Source: Acidobacteriaceae bacterium | GTDB taxonomy: Bacteria > Acidobacteriota > Terriglobia > Terriglobales > Acidobacteriaceae | Length of the DNA: 64,000 nucleotides | Assembly (NCBI GenBank): GCA_025462735.1 | Contig: JAOAPC010000016.1 | Coordinates: forward strand, 1-64,000 | Direction: 5' to 3' | Shown: positions 1-7,873 of the stretch, piece after piece | How the letters are laid out: each line of letters opens with the position of its first letter | Numbering within the stretch: position 1 is the first letter of the stretch | The notes under the pieces: generated by a model | What the model was told of the DNA's origin: nothing | Seen by the model: the letters and a program-made list of their open reading frames with translations, nothing else | Databases searched by the model: none | Made by a program: the position numbers and the translations under genes

Positions 1-2
1 AA

Positions 3-512
3 GATGAGCACCGGTTTCTGCTCACCAGGGAACGCCCGGCCGTGACGGAGGTGGTGGCGTGGGCTGCCAGTAACGGCGATCGCAGTGAAAACGCCGACTA
101 TCAGTACGGCAAGCGGCGGCTGCGGCAGATCGATGGCCGGATTCGCTTTCTCACGAAGCGAATCGAAGCCGCGGAAGTGGTGGATCCGGAAGCTCCGAGA
201 GCGGGGCGGCCGGCGACGAGGGCATTCTTCGGAGCGACGGTGCGCTATGCCAATGCCGCGGGAGCGGAGCGAATGGTGAGCATCGTGGGCACCGACGAGG
301 TCGATTTCAACCGCAACCACATCAGTTGGGTGTCACCTCTGGGGCGCGCGTTGATGAAGTCGGCAGCGGGCGACAGCGTAGTTCTCCAGGCGCCGGGCGG
401 CACAGAATACCTGACCGTGCTGGAAGTGTGTTACGAGCGCATTTCTGTGGAACCGTTCCGTGAGCCACCTGGATCCGAGGCCTCGGCAAAGGGACTCCCT
501 CGCCGACGCTAA
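3..512 (+). CDS. greB: Transcription elongation factor GreB (5' end outside window)
   Basis: GreA/GreB factors bind the RNA polymerase secondary channel and stimulate cleavage of backtracked transcripts. The frame is open to the window edge and reads DEHRFLLTRERPAV before the first internal GTG at 42, which matches the GreB N-terminal coiled coil, so the true start lies upstream and the GTG at 42 is not the start. The block GDRSENADYQYGKRRLR is the GreB-type acidic coiled-coil tip. The C-terminal FKBP-like domain follows (FFGATVRYAN, IVGTDEV, SPLGRALMKS, GDSVVLQAPGG). A basic, low-complexity tail of about 15 residues extends past the usual GreB end. GreB rather than GreA is favoured by the YQYGKRRLR block and the E-x-D spacing. 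Confidence 0.92.
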   Translation, partial: DEHRFLLTRERPAVTEVVAWAASNGDRSENADYQYGKRRLRQIDGRIRFLTKRIEAAEVVDPEAPRAGRPATRAFFGATVRYANAAGAERMVSIVGTDEVDFNRNHISWVSPLGRALMKSAAGDSVVLQAPGGTEYLTVLEVCYERISVEPFREPPGSEASAKGLPRRR

Positions 513-824
513 TCCACCTGACGAAAAGAGACGAAACGGCACAGGTGGTGAAAGAGCGACGACCGTAATAGCGCGCTATCGGCTTTTGGCGAACGACAGG
601 AGATGAGTTGAGTCCTCAGCCGGCTTGCAGGCAGAATTAACCTTTGGTTTCGAAGCCTCCGTGCCAATTTCATGCTTGGCGTGTGGACATCGCGGAGAGT
701 CAGCCCAAGAGCCAAGCGAGTGGCTCGCAAGCGTTCGCCCAGACTGGATTGGCGCTTCGGCATGACACTGCATTATCGGCTCGTAACGGGCATCCAAACA
801 ACTAGACTGAATCACAGAGTTGCG
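513..824. other. Intergenic stretch after greB
   Basis: No convincing gene. A CCACCTG/CAGGTGG inverted repeat with a loop of about 21 nt lies at 521-545, just after the greB stop, and could end the greB transcript; no T-tract follows it. Reading frames through this stretch give basic, low-complexity peptides that do not look coding. Confidence 0.4.
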
Positions 825-1181
825 ATGCCTGAGACCCCAATCCCGGCCTCCTCACGCTGGCGATTCCAAACGGCGATGATCCTCGCCGTCGCAGCGGACG
901 CCTTACAGGTGTTTGTCTTGCCATTATTCGCTGAAGGCGCGTTGTCGCCCGCTGATGATTTGCTTGATCTGGGAGTCGCAGCCATATTAGTGCGTTTGCT
1001 GGGCTGGCATTGGGAGTTCTTGCCAGCGTTCGCTGCCGAACTTGTGCCGGGTCTTGATTTGGTGCCGTTTTGGACGTTTGCAGTTGTGAATGTTTATCGC
1101 AAGTGGAAGCAAACGGCAATCGCCGCAGAAGAAACTCGCCATGAGAATCGGATAGTCGAAGGCGAGTACAAATCTTCTTAG
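825..1181 (+). CDS. Small hypothetical membrane protein
   Basis: The frame is open from 672, but the first about 50 residues are arginine-rich and look non-coding, so the ATG at 825 (MPETPIPASSRWRF) is preferred; no strong ribosome site is visible. The 118-aa product has two or three hydrophobic stretches (AMILAVAADALQVFVLPLF, the LDLGVAAILVRLLGW region, LVPFWTFAVVNVY) and a charged tail. The pattern resembles small integral membrane proteins seen in Acidobacteria, but I recognise no named family. It is the first of four small + strand genes each followed by a similar palindrome. Confidence 0.55.
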   Translation: MPETPIPASSRWRFQTAMILAVAADALQVFVLPLFAEGALSPADDLLDLGVAAILVRLLGWHWEFLPAFAAELVPGLDLVPFWTFAVVNVYRKWKQTAIAAEETRHENRIVEGEYKSS

Positions 1182-1185
1182 ACTC

Positions 1186-1240
1186 CGTGCACTGCTCAGG
1201 TCGTGAAAACGTCAATGAGCGATAACGCCTGCTATCAACG
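1186..1240 (+). repeat. Cassette-type palindromic repeat, partial copy
   Basis: Contains a 21-nt segment at 1211-1231 that is identical to the right arm of the element at 2600-2677 (core TCAATGAGCGATAACGCC). It lies within 50 nt of the preceding stop codon. The left arm is not recognisable. Confidence 0.5.
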
Positions 1241-1302
1241 TAATCTTGCCGAATCATACTCCTGCCTTTACCGTGGACAATAAGTGCTGGGGACGTTCTT
1301 GA

Positions 1303-1947
1303 ATGCTTAATTGGAAGAAGCTGTGGATTTTTGCGATCGTCGGGGGCTTTGCTTCCGCAGTCGTGTTTGCAGCCATCGAGGGTGTGCGGCATAACGACAT
1401 TATCGCGGTGGCGCAGTTTCCGGGCTGGGTGGTCGGAGCAGCGCTGGATCGGGGCGAATTAGCTTTCGAAATCGTATTGGTCCTGGTCAACACGATATGC
1501 TATGCCGTGTTGTTTGCAGGATTGATCCTGCTCGTCAGAGCCGTGAAAAGGCCGAACGGATTCGTCAGAGCACTGGTGGTCGTGCTCATTTGTGCTTTAG
1601 CATGGTTTGGAGTAAGGCAGTACCGGAGTTGGATAACCTGTAAGCGACGTGGAGAGCAGTTTAACCAGAGAGCGGAGCAACTTGAGCGGAACGCGAAGAA
1701 CCGCCTCAAAGTAGGAACCCACAAAAGCGATGTAGCGCAGTTCTTCGCAGAGAACGGTATTCCCGTTACTTTCGATCGAATAGGCTATACGACGTTTGCA
1801 ATGGGCACAATCTACACTTCTGGCTGCGGTCCAGTTTTGGTTTGCGGTTCAGATAGAGCTCTGATCGGGTTGCGGGTCGAAGTTGATTCGGAAGGCTCCG
1901 TCAAAGGAAAACCAGAAGTAGTTCCGATGTATACGGATTGCCTCTAA
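1303..1947 (+). CDS. Hypothetical membrane protein, 214 aa
   Basis: Starts at ATG 1303, with a GGGGA ribosome site 10-14 nt upstream. Predicted topology: one N-terminal helix (WIFAIVGGFASAVVFAAI), a second and third around residues 65-105 (IVLVLVNTICYAVLFAGLIL, ALVVVLICALAWFG), then a soluble domain of about 105 residues with a helical charged start (EQLERNAKNRLKVGTHKSDV) and a beta-rich end with two cysteines (SGCGPVLVCG). The soluble part weakly resembles small lipocalin-like domains that follow a K-x-G-x-x-K-x-x-V motif, but I cannot assign a family. It belongs to the repeat-punctuated small-gene row. Confidence 0.65.
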   Translation: MLNWKKLWIFAIVGGFASAVVFAAIEGVRHNDIIAVAQFPGWVVGAALDRGELAFEIVLVLVNTICYAVLFAGLILLVRAVKRPNGFVRALVVVLICALAWFGVRQYRSWITCKRRGEQFNQRAEQLERNAKNRLKVGTHKSDVAQFFAENGIPVTFDRIGYTTFAMGTIYTSGCGPVLVCGSDRALIGLRVEVDSEGSVKGKPEVVPMYTDCL

Positions 1948-1958
1948 TTGCGAGGTTG

Positions 1959-2024
1959 CTGGCGAAAAATCTCCATTAAGCTCACAATGGGGTTCTGAGT
2001 GGAATCGCCTGTTCACAACAACTA
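1959..2024 (+). repeat. Cassette-type palindromic repeat, copy 1
   Basis: Begins 12 nt after the stop of the 1303-1947 gene. Arms CTGGCGA and TCGCC enclose an inner pair GCTCA/TGAGT. It ends with GCCTGTTCACAACAACTA, almost the same end as the copy at 2600-2677. Confidence 0.6.
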
Positions 2025-2077
2025 GGAACTGTGCAGCTTTATAATCTCTGGATACCCCAGCACAGGGGTTAAATCTC

Positions 2078-2599
2078 GTGAGCGCCAAAGCTATTGACGT
2101 TCTCATTTTCATTCCACTGATACCCGCCATTCCAGTAATCGCAACGTGGTTCTTGCCGTGGGAGCGCTGGATTCCGAAGAAAATTCCCAAGAAAATCATC
2201 GGTCCATATCTGCTTTACTGTGCATTCGCTATTTGGCACTTCAAACAGTCGTGGTGGATCGTCTTAATGGCCGGGTTGGGAGGAATCGCGGTTTCCGCCA
2301 TGGCGATTTTCGACCTGAGAAAGGCGAGAATGGTGAAGCAGGCACGAGACTGGCCCGTTGCCGAGGGCTGCGTTCTTCATACCGGCCAAACCCGCGATGC
2401 AGATGGAATCCTGAAGGTAACCCTTACTTATACATACAAAGTGGATGGAGAGCGCTTTGGTGGTAGCGAGTCGTTCACATTCACCAGTGAAGACGATGCG
2501 GAGCGGTTTGAGTCCGGATGGAAAGAACGAAAGCTCACGGTTCACTACCGCCAGGAGAGGCCGGAAATTTGCCTGCTAGATCGCGACGGGATTCCATAA
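2078..2599 (+). CDS. DUF3592-like membrane protein
   Basis: Starts at GTG 2078, 9 nt after an AGGGG ribosome-site-like run. Two or three N-terminal membrane segments (residues about 8-27, 44-60 and 62-80) lead to a cytosolic or periplasmic beta domain from about residue 95. That domain has the DUF3592 pattern: W-P-V-A-E-G beginning, a D-G-x-L-K-V-T-L-T-Y-T-Y-K-V-D-G-E core and a final V-H-Y-R-Q-E-R-P-E-x-C-L-L strand. The function of DUF3592 is unknown. A second, shorter protein of the same type lies at 12476-12865. Confidence 0.75.
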   Translation: MSAKAIDVLIFIPLIPAIPVIATWFLPWERWIPKKIPKKIIGPYLLYCAFAIWHFKQSWWIVLMAGLGGIAVSAMAIFDLRKARMVKQARDWPVAEGCVLHTGQTRDADGILKVTLTYTYKVDGERFGGSESFTFTSEDDAERFESGWKERKLTVHYRQERPEICLLDRDGIP

Positions 2600-2677
2600 C
2601 TGGCGAAATATCGCCATTTCACTCATTGAGGATTGCCTGCCAGTCAATGAGCGATAACGCCTGTTTACAACAACTAC
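2600..2677 (+). repeat. Cassette-type palindromic repeat, copy 2
   Basis: Starts at the stop codon of the DUF3592 gene. Left arm GGCG..TATCG..CTCATTGA pairs with right arm TCAATGAGCGATAACGCC, with a bulge on the left side, to form a long imperfect hairpin. The end GCCTGTTTACAACAACTA is shared with copy 1. Confidence 0.65.
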
Positions 2678-2735
2678 CATTGCAGCAGAAAATGAGTCGC
2701 TAATCCAGCTCAGACTGATCGGAGATGAGGGTGCC

Positions 2736-3266
2736 ATGGCGCTGGTCGTCTTTCTGAGAGGAGTCAATGTCGGGGGCCATAGAACTTTTCGGCCAAGCGT
2801 CGTCGCAAATGAGTTGAGTGAGTTCGACGTTGTGAATGTTGGCGCCGCCGGAACTTTTGTGGTGCGGAACCGGATCAGCCAAACCAAACTGCGTGCAGAG
2901 TTACATCGACACTTGGCGTTTGAGGCCGAGGTGGTGATCTGCAAGGGTAATGATGTCCTCGATCTGGCATCCGCGAACCCGTTTGCGGGTCAGCCTGCGG
3001 GACCTAAGATCGTTCGGTTTGTGAGCATTTTGGCGAAACGCGGGCAGCCTTTGCCTTCGACACCCCTCAGGATTCCGTCGGGCCGGACATGGTCTGTGAA
3101 GATCCTCGGCACGAAAGACCGATTCGTTTTGGGTGTGTACCGGCGCGAAATGAAAACGATCCGCTACCTCGGCGAGCTCGACAAGATCTTCGGCGTCCTG
3201 GCAACGACGCGAAATTGGAACACGATAACAGCAATTGCCAGGATCCTGCAGAACGCAGAATCCTGA
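2736..3266 (+). CDS. DUF1697 family protein
   Basis: DUF1697 proteins are small conserved cytosolic proteins of unknown biochemical role. The start ATG at 2736 follows GAGGG at good spacing, and the product is 176 aa, the usual size. Diagnostic motifs are FLRGVNVGGH at residues 6-15, the V-x-N-V-G-A-A-G-T-F-V-V-R block at about 32-45 (where most members have N-S-G-N-V), and TTRNWNTI near the C-terminus (about residue 158), the family signature for the closing helix. The NSG-to-GAAG change is visible. It is the last gene of the small-gene row. Confidence 0.88.
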   Translation: MALVVFLRGVNVGGHRTFRPSVVANELSEFDVVNVGAAGTFVVRNRISQTKLRAELHRHLAFEAEVVICKGNDVLDLASANPFAGQPAGPKIVRFVSILAKRGQPLPSTPLRIPSGRTWSVKILGTKDRFVLGVYRREMKTIRYLGELDKIFGVLATTRNWNTITAIARILQNAES

Positions 3267-3281
3267 TTCAGCCTTGCGACC

Positions 3282-3355
3282 GCTGGCGACAACGAGTGAT
3301 AATCGACATTTCTCTCATTGAGGGGTTGTGAGTGAAATAGCCTGTCTTCATTCAC
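3282..3355 (+). repeat. Cassette-type palindromic repeat, copy 3
   Basis: Begins 16 nt after the DUF1697 stop. Shares CTGGCGA, CATTTC.CTCATTGAGG and TGAGTGAAATAGCCTGT with copies 1 and 2. The arms GACATTTCTCTCA and TGAGTGAAAT pair. It may also serve as a terminator between the convergent genes at 2736 and 4240. Confidence 0.6.
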
Positions 3356-3361
3356 TGCACT

Positions 3362-4240
3362 TTACCAATAATGAAAATTGAACTTGTCTAGCCAAATCGA
3401 GTACGACTCCTGTTTTTCGTTCCCGTCCTGCTGATAGTTCACCGTAATGCCAGACCACGAGGTTGGGGTAGGGCTATCGTAGCGGTTCAAGGTGGCTGTT
3501 TTTCCGTTGAACGTTATCGATTGAAACAGAAGGCGGCTGTCAGAGGTGCGCTGAACCTGAATTGTCAGATGATTCCATTGGTGGTCGAGGGGATTACAAG
3601 CGACTCCGGTAGGACGCCACTTCTGGCCTGAGTTGTCCCAAATGTCCCATTGGTTCCCACCCGCGATCCGGCATTCGTGTCCCCAAATATAGGACTGCCC
3701 ATTCACAAATTGATTGATATCGAACTCAAGCGCCTGCGCGGTGCCGATGTGATCACCAAAAAAATATACGTCATACACAAAATTGTGCGTCTTGGAGTTA
3801 ATACTATTGTCGCCATCTGGCATCCCTTTAGAAGAGAAGTCCCCGATCAGGTGGTTATTCCAGAGTGCGTCAGCGTATTTCGTCTGCCCACCGATAGTTA
3901 ACTGCATGGATTTACCGCTGAGCGAGGGAGAACTTACACCTTGATTGCTTGACCATGTGGTCTGCGGCCCTTTCGGCGAGCATGTGTAGCAAATGCCATA
4001 CCAGGGAGGCAATAGCGCATACCCGGTCCATCCGTCGCGAGTTTGCAGGTCGGAAATAATGTTCCCTTGGGTAACAGCAGTAGTCGAACTTGACGTCGAC
4101 GTTGTCGATGTGGATGTGGATGTTGGCGAGGACGTTGACGTCGAGCCCGAGTTCGAACCGATGCTCGTCATCGGAGTCGAGGCCCTTCCACCGCAGTTCA
4201 CTAACGTCAGAGCAATAAAAACGAGCAAATGGATTTTCAC
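3362..4240 (-). CDS. Secreted Ser/Thr-linker lipoprotein with a beta-sandwich-like domain
   Basis: Starts at GTG 4240 with GGAG 8 nt upstream. A lipoprotein signal (LLVFIALTLVNCGG, Cys16 acylated) is followed by a linker of about 35 residues made almost only of Ser, Thr and Pro, typical of surface lipoproteins in this phylum. The remaining about 235 residues are aromatic- and Asn-rich, with features such as WNHLTIQVQR, FNGKTATLNRY and SIWLDKFNFHYW, resembling concanavalin-like or carbohydrate-binding beta sandwiches. No catalytic motif was recognised. It is probably displayed on the outer membrane and binds an extracellular ligand; the binding role is inference. Confidence 0.75.
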   Translation of the reverse strand: MKIHLLVFIALTLVNCGGRASTPMTSIGSNSGSTSTSSPTSTSTSTTSTSSSTTAVTQGNIISDLQTRDGWTGYALLPPWYGICYTCSPKGPQTTWSSNQGVSSPSLSGKSMQLTIGGQTKYADALWNNHLIGDFSSKGMPDGDNSINSKTHNFVYDVYFFGDHIGTAQALEFDINQFVNGQSYIWGHECRIAGGNQWDIWDNSGQKWRPTGVACNPLDHQWNHLTIQVQRTSDSRLLFQSITFNGKTATLNRYDSPTPTSWSGITVNYQQDGNEKQESYSIWLDKFNFHYW

Positions 4241-4523
4241 GTGAAATTCTCCGCTTTGATTCGAGCCTAGGCAAGCTCACTAAGCGAATGTCACGCGATA
4301 TGGTGTGCGCGGAACATCTACTTACTTTTAGATCTCGGGGTAGCCAGATTCTACGGGCGCTTCTTCTCACGCTCAAGCTCTAAAAAAAATGCAAACGTTC
4401 GGATCGGACAGAGCCGGGGCCGGGTGGGTCAGCTTGGTGGGATGAGTTTCCGTACTCCAAAAGAAATGCCTACGCTGAAGAAATCTTCACGTAGGCAAGA
4501 GGCGGGTCCGAGATCCGCGAATT

Positions 4524-4787
4524 TTAGGGCCAGCGCTTGGCGCTGTCTTCCCATCCCGCGGCGCGGGCGGTCGGCTGCGACTGGTTCACGGCCGGTTGCG
4601 GTATGCGGATGGGTTGCTGCGGCGCGGCGGAAACGGCCGGAGCGAGCGTCGGTTTGGCAACGCCATCGGTCGCGATGTCTTTGTCGTCGGACAGAAGCGG
4701 CGCGGCTACCCGCAAGGCCTCAACTTCCTTTTCGAGCTTGGCCATTTCCAATTCCTTCTGCCGGAGAACCTCGTAAACATTCTTCAT
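4524..4787 (-). CDS. Small coiled-coil protein with proline-rich tail
   Basis: The ATG at 4787 (MKNVYEVLRQKELEMAKLEK) is preferred; an in-frame GTG at 4796 would add three residues. Residues 1-35 form a heptad-like amphipathic helix (V-L-x-x-K-E-x-E-M-x-x-L-x-x-E-V-x-A-L-R-V-A) and the remainder is Pro/Ala/Gln-rich and probably disordered. Many Acidobacteria carry short proteins with this KNVYEVLRQKE start, which supports a real gene. Function unknown; a scaffold or regulatory peptide is possible. Confidence 0.65.
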   Translation of the reverse strand: MKNVYEVLRQKELEMAKLEKEVEALRVAAPLLSDDKDIATDGVAKPTLAPAVSAAPQQPIRIPQPAVNQSQPTARAAGWEDSAKRWP

Positions 4788-4987
4788 ATTGGGCACCTGT
4801 GGAGATTAATAGAGCGTAAAACCTTGATCGAACTTTATGCAGCTAAGAGGAATTTGTCAAGAAATAAGCGGAAAAATGGCACGGAAGTCTCACGGAATAC
4901 ACTCCAGAATGCGCTCCGGCGGGCCCCGACGGGGTGAAGCGCCGATACAGGAATTGCCAGCCCGAGGATGGTGTACTCTGGTTGCTC

Positions 4988-5452
4988 ATGCGATTTTTGA
5001 TCGGTTCGTGTCTGCTGCTGTCGCCTCTACTTTTGTTGTCGGCCGCACCTCAATCTTCACCCCCGGCAACGGAAGACTACTCCGGAATGTACTCGTTCCT
5101 TCGAGAAGGAGAATTCGTTCAGGTCACGGTCGAAGAGAAAGGAAACGTCAGCGGCTTTATCTCGCGATTTGGCGATACGGAGAGCGACAAGAATGAATTC
5201 CTCGACCAGTTTTTCGAGTCAGGAAAGCTGGACTCCAATCACCTGAGTTTCACTACAAAGGCGGTGCATGGGACGTGGTTCACGTTTGAAGGGACACTGG
5301 CTCGGGGTGCAGGCAAGAGGCCGGAGGAGGAAGGCTACTACATTATTCGCGGGACGTTGAATCGGTTCAGGACCGACGCCGACAAGACCAAGACTAGCCA
5401 GGACTCGCGCAGAGTGGAGTTCAAGTCCTTCCCACGCGACGTATCGCAGTAG
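4988..5452 (+). CDS. Secreted hypothetical protein
   Basis: The open frame extends to 4934, but the ATG at 4988 (MRFLIGSCLLLSPLLLLSAA) gives a clean Sec signal peptide with an A-x-A-like cleavage site near residue 21. The mature part of about 130 residues starts with Y-S-G-M-Y-S-F-L-R-E-G-E-F-V-Q and is beta-rich, with a GTWFTFEGTL strand and a K-R-P-E-E-E-G-Y-Y-I-I-R-G block. This layout (short signal, then a Y-G-x-Y-x-F-L-x-x-G-E-x-V-Q-x-x-x-x-x-G-x-V-x-G-F-I-S-R-F-G-D domain) recurs in Acidobacteria, but its role is unknown. Confidence 0.7.
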   Translation: MRFLIGSCLLLSPLLLLSAAPQSSPPATEDYSGMYSFLREGEFVQVTVEEKGNVSGFISRFGDTESDKNEFLDQFFESGKLDSNHLSFTTKAVHGTWFTFEGTLARGAGKRPEEEGYYIIRGTLNRFRTDADKTKTSQDSRRVEFKSFPRDVSQ

Positions 5453-5482
5453 CGCAGCGGAGCTGCAGGGGTAACGGATCCG

Positions 5483-5632
5483 GCTCTTAGCTTTTTAGCC
5501 TTGAGCTCTAACGCTCTTAGCTTAAATCGATGTCGAATTCGCTGCGCTCGGGGTTCAATTCTGAATCAGACAGAGAGTTACCAGCACGGTTTAGCTAAAT
5601 GCTAAGAGCTAATAGCTAAAAGCTTGTTACTT
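5483..5632. repeat. Inverted AGCT-type repeat between convergent genes
   Basis: The left part (GGCTCTTAGCTTTTTAGCC and CGCTCTTAGCTTA) and right part (GCTAAGAGCTAATAGCTAA) are inverted versions of the same GCTAAGAGCTAA(C/T)AGCTAAAAGCT motif. The same motif recurs directly upstream of ychF (45005-45041). Placed between a + strand and a - strand gene, it could act as a two-way terminator, though the last few bases overlap the end of the response regulator gene. Confidence 0.55.
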
Positions 5633-6298
5633 CGCCGTCACCAGCGAATGGGTAATGGCATGCACCGACAACGCGATCCGGTTCTGGACGCCGACTTTTC
5701 TCATCAGCTTGGCAACGTGGGCTTTCACGGTGCGCTCTTCGATGCCCAGCGCAGATCCGATCTCTTTATTAGAACGCCCAGCCACCAGCATCTCCAGAAC
5801 TTCCTTTTCGCGATCGGTAAAGGTGACGCGTCCGGCTGGGAAAATCCGTCCGGGTGAGGTGCTGACCCGCTCGATAAACAGCGACAGTACCCGGCGCGGC
5901 GCCCACACTGAACCCTGATGTACGATACGCAGCGCTTGAACAAATTCAGATGCGGAAGCGGCTTCGTCCACATAACCTTTGGAGCCTGCGGCGATTGCTT
6001 TCAAAATAGTTTCTTCGTCCATCCCGGCGCCGGTCACGATAATTCGAACGTCGGGGCGCGAGGCCTTGAGGCTGGCCATCACATCAAAAAGATTTTGTCC
6101 GTTGCGGTTTCCTAGAAGTACCAGCTCGATTTCCGGCATGGTGGCGAGCTCCGCCATGCTGGCTGAGACCAGCTCGAAGTCCGGCTCGGAGTCGAACAGC
6201 GCCCGGAATCCAACGAAGCGCAGCGGATCGCTCTCGACTACGGCGATGCGAATCGCGCTCTTGCTGGGTGTTGCCTTCATCGCGGTTGCAGCTTTCAT
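5627..6298 (-). CDS. NarL/LuxR-type response regulator with degenerate receiver
   Basis: The ATG at 6298 is chosen because AGGACAGG lies about 8 nt upstream; the open frame further upstream is not receiver-like. The product is 223 aa. Residues about 15-130 have the receiver fold (IRIAVVESDP with the acidic pair). At the phospho-acceptor site the usual LLD is LLG (IELVLLGNRNG), and the conserved Lys after GY is Asp (GSKGYVDE). Residues about 155-215 are a GerE HTH (FTDREKEVLEMLVAGRSNKEI, RTVKAHVAKLMRKVGV). It therefore probably works without phosphorylation, through dimerisation or ligand binding (inference). No histidine kinase is adjacent. Confidence 0.85.
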   Translation of the reverse strand: MKAATAMKATPSKSAIRIAVVESDPLRFVGFRALFDSEPDFELVSASMAELATMPEIELVLLGNRNGQNLFDVMASLKASRPDVRIIVTGAGMDEETILKAIAAGSKGYVDEAASASEFVQALRIVHQGSVWAPRRVLSLFIERVSTSPGRIFPAGRVTFTDREKEVLEMLVAGRSNKEIGSALGIEERTVKAHVAKLMRKVGVQNRIALSVHAITHSLVTAK

Positions 6299-6437
6299 AG
6301 CTATGCCTGTCCTCGGACTTAGGGTGTCGTTAGCATATCTGTATTCGAAGGTGATGCAAGGTTCCGTAACGCATTGTGAATTACGGGAGTAACATAGGTT
6401 GCATCCAATTTCTGTGCGAGGCCGAGACTCTAACTTG

Positions 6438-6947
6438 ATGAAAATGACCCGAATTCTTCCCGTAGTAGCCCCCGTGCTGCTGGCCGCAACGATAATGATG
6501 ACGACAGCTTCGGCGCCGGCACAAACCACTTATCAACCCAAGTTCAAAAACGACCCCGCCCGCTCGGACTCCGAAGCCGCGGCCCTGGGGTATATGCGCA
6601 CGTTCCTGCGGGCGCAGAAAATTTACAAAAAGAAAAATGATCACTATGCGACTTCCCTCTTGGACCTGGCAAAAACCGGCTCGTTTACCCGCCGAATGGT
6701 CTCGACCCAACGGGGTGATTACACGGTGAAGTTCACGCCGCACAAGGAAAAAGACACGTTCGAAATTCTCATGGTTCCGAAGCAGATCGACGCAACTCAC
6801 CGGTCATTTTTCGCCAAAGTGGAAGGCACGAATCGCAGAGATGATGGCGCGATTCGCGCGGACGATCAGAAGGAAGCGGATGAGCATTCGCCGGTGCTGA
6901 AGGTGGATGCGATCACCGGCGCGGACGCCCGTAGCCCATCCCCTTAG
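6438..6947 (+). CDS. Secreted protein with pilin-like globular domain
   Basis: The start at ATG 6438 (MKMTRILPVVAPVLLAATIM) gives a standard signal peptide ending near ASAPAQ; a second ATG lies 6 nt later. The mature region AAALGYMRTFLRAQKIYKKK followed by N-D-H-Y-A-T-S-L-L-D-L matches the R-x-x-x-x-A-Q-x-x-Y-x-x-x-x-x-x-Y-A-x-S-L-x-x-L pattern of type IV pilin and pseudopilin globular domains. The prepilin cleavage motif and hydrophobic N1 helix are missing, so it should not enter a pilus. The C-terminus ends in a charged stretch. It is divergent from the response regulator, with about 140 bp between starts. Confidence 0.7.
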   Translation: MKMTRILPVVAPVLLAATIMMTTASAPAQTTYQPKFKNDPARSDSEAAALGYMRTFLRAQKIYKKKNDHYATSLLDLAKTGSFTRRMVSTQRGDYTVKFTPHKEKDTFEILMVPKQIDATHRSFFAKVEGTNRRDDGAIRADDQKEADEHSPVLKVDAITGADARSPSP

Positions 6948-6958
6948 GACGTTGGATG

Positions 6959-7071
6959 GACGGGCGAGGACGCCCGTCGCTCCAAAATCGCATGAGTGTA
7001 GAGGGACGGGCGTCTTCCGCCCGCAATCAGACTTCTCAGAATTGTGGAGGGACGGGCGTCCCCGCCCGTCC
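6959..7071. repeat. Three GC-rich hairpins between convergent genes
   Basis: Hairpin 1 at 6959-6978 is GACGGGCG-agga-CGCCCGTC; hairpin 2 at about 7004-7024 is an imperfect CGGGCG/CGCCCG; hairpin 3 at 7050-7071 is a perfect GGACGGGCG-tccc-CGCCCGTCC. They lie between a gene ending at 6947 (+) and one ending at 7099 (-), so they may terminate both. They belong to the broad GGGCG palindromic group also seen at 61223-61242. Confidence 0.7.
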
Positions 7072-7098
7072 ACAATGAGGCCCAGCCAGAACCGCGCT

Positions 7099-7803
7099 TT
7101 AACTTGCGGGGCCAGGACGAATCTCTGCTGCCTTGCCATCGCGAAAACTGATCGTGACCGGCTTGCCGCCATTCGGGTAGTTGAGGGTTTTGTCCACCGA
7201 GCCGCTGCCGGAATCGAGAAGACCTATGCCGATGGCGAAATCGGCCTGCAATTCGTTCATGCCCGGCTTGACCTGATGCTGATCGATGGCCTGCCAAATG
7301 TCTGCCGGCCAATGCTTATAGAGCTGGTGCGGGTCCTCGATGAAGAACATGTCGTCGGAATAGAACTTGAAATCGCCGCCGCTGTCGCGACCGATCGCAG
7401 TCGCATAAGACTTTCCGCTTTCCTTGAAAACTGCAAGCACCTGCAGACCACCCGTTTTGGGAGACACACTGCTAACCACATCCTTGATTTCGAGCTTCTG
7501 CAAGGGCAACAGCTTCCCTGCCTCATGAGAAAAATCCGTGTGATGGGACGTAGTGTCATACGGATAAAACGGATAAAAGAATCCCACCTTGACCCAGACC
7601 GGCTGCCGAGTCAACTGCTTCGCCGATTTCAGATCGTAGGGATAGAGTTTCTTGATGTTGACGTAGTAATCGGGATTGAGTGGTGGCGCTGCTTTTTTGA
7701 CGAGGCGGGCATTGTCCTGGTGCCGCTGGTAAAAAACTAATCCGAGGCGGATACCAGTAACGATGATGGCGAGAAGAAGAATGATGTGAATCTTTTTCTT
7801 CAT
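7099..7803 (-). CDS. Membrane-anchored hypothetical protein, 234 aa
   Basis: A short basic N-terminus (MKKKIH) and one helix (IILLLAIIVTGIRLGLVFY) anchor a periplasmic domain of about 200 residues. That domain opens with N-P-D-Y-Y-V-N-I-K-K-L-Y-P-Y-D-L-K-S-A-K, contains a QPVWVKVGFFYPFYPYD block and has a conserved-looking D-M-F-F-I-E-D-P-H-x-L-Y-x-H-W-P segment. I know this type only as a conserved acidobacterial protein without assigned function. The C-terminal end is a beta hairpin (KPVTISFRDGKAAEI). Confidence 0.7.
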   Translation of the reverse strand: MKKKIHIILLLAIIVTGIRLGLVFYQRHQDNARLVKKAAPPLNPDYYVNIKKLYPYDLKSAKQLTRQPVWVKVGFFYPFYPYDTTSHHTDFSHEAGKLLPLQKLEIKDVVSSVSPKTGGLQVLAVFKESGKSYATAIGRDSGGDFKFYSDDMFFIEDPHQLYKHWPADIWQAIDQHQVKPGMNELQADFAIGIGLLDSGSGSVDKTLNYPNGGKPVTISFRDGKAAEIRPGPAS

Positions 7804-7873
7804 CGCTGGGTAGGATAACAGCCCCGGAAGGGTTCGTCCTGGCGCTTGCTCGGGAACTGCGTCGGTTACTCCA

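Noticed and set aside
1182-3355. True integron attC sites
   Set aside because: The shared palindromes lack matching RYYYAAC and GTTRRRY cores at their ends and no integrase was found; kept only as a finding about cassette-like organisation.
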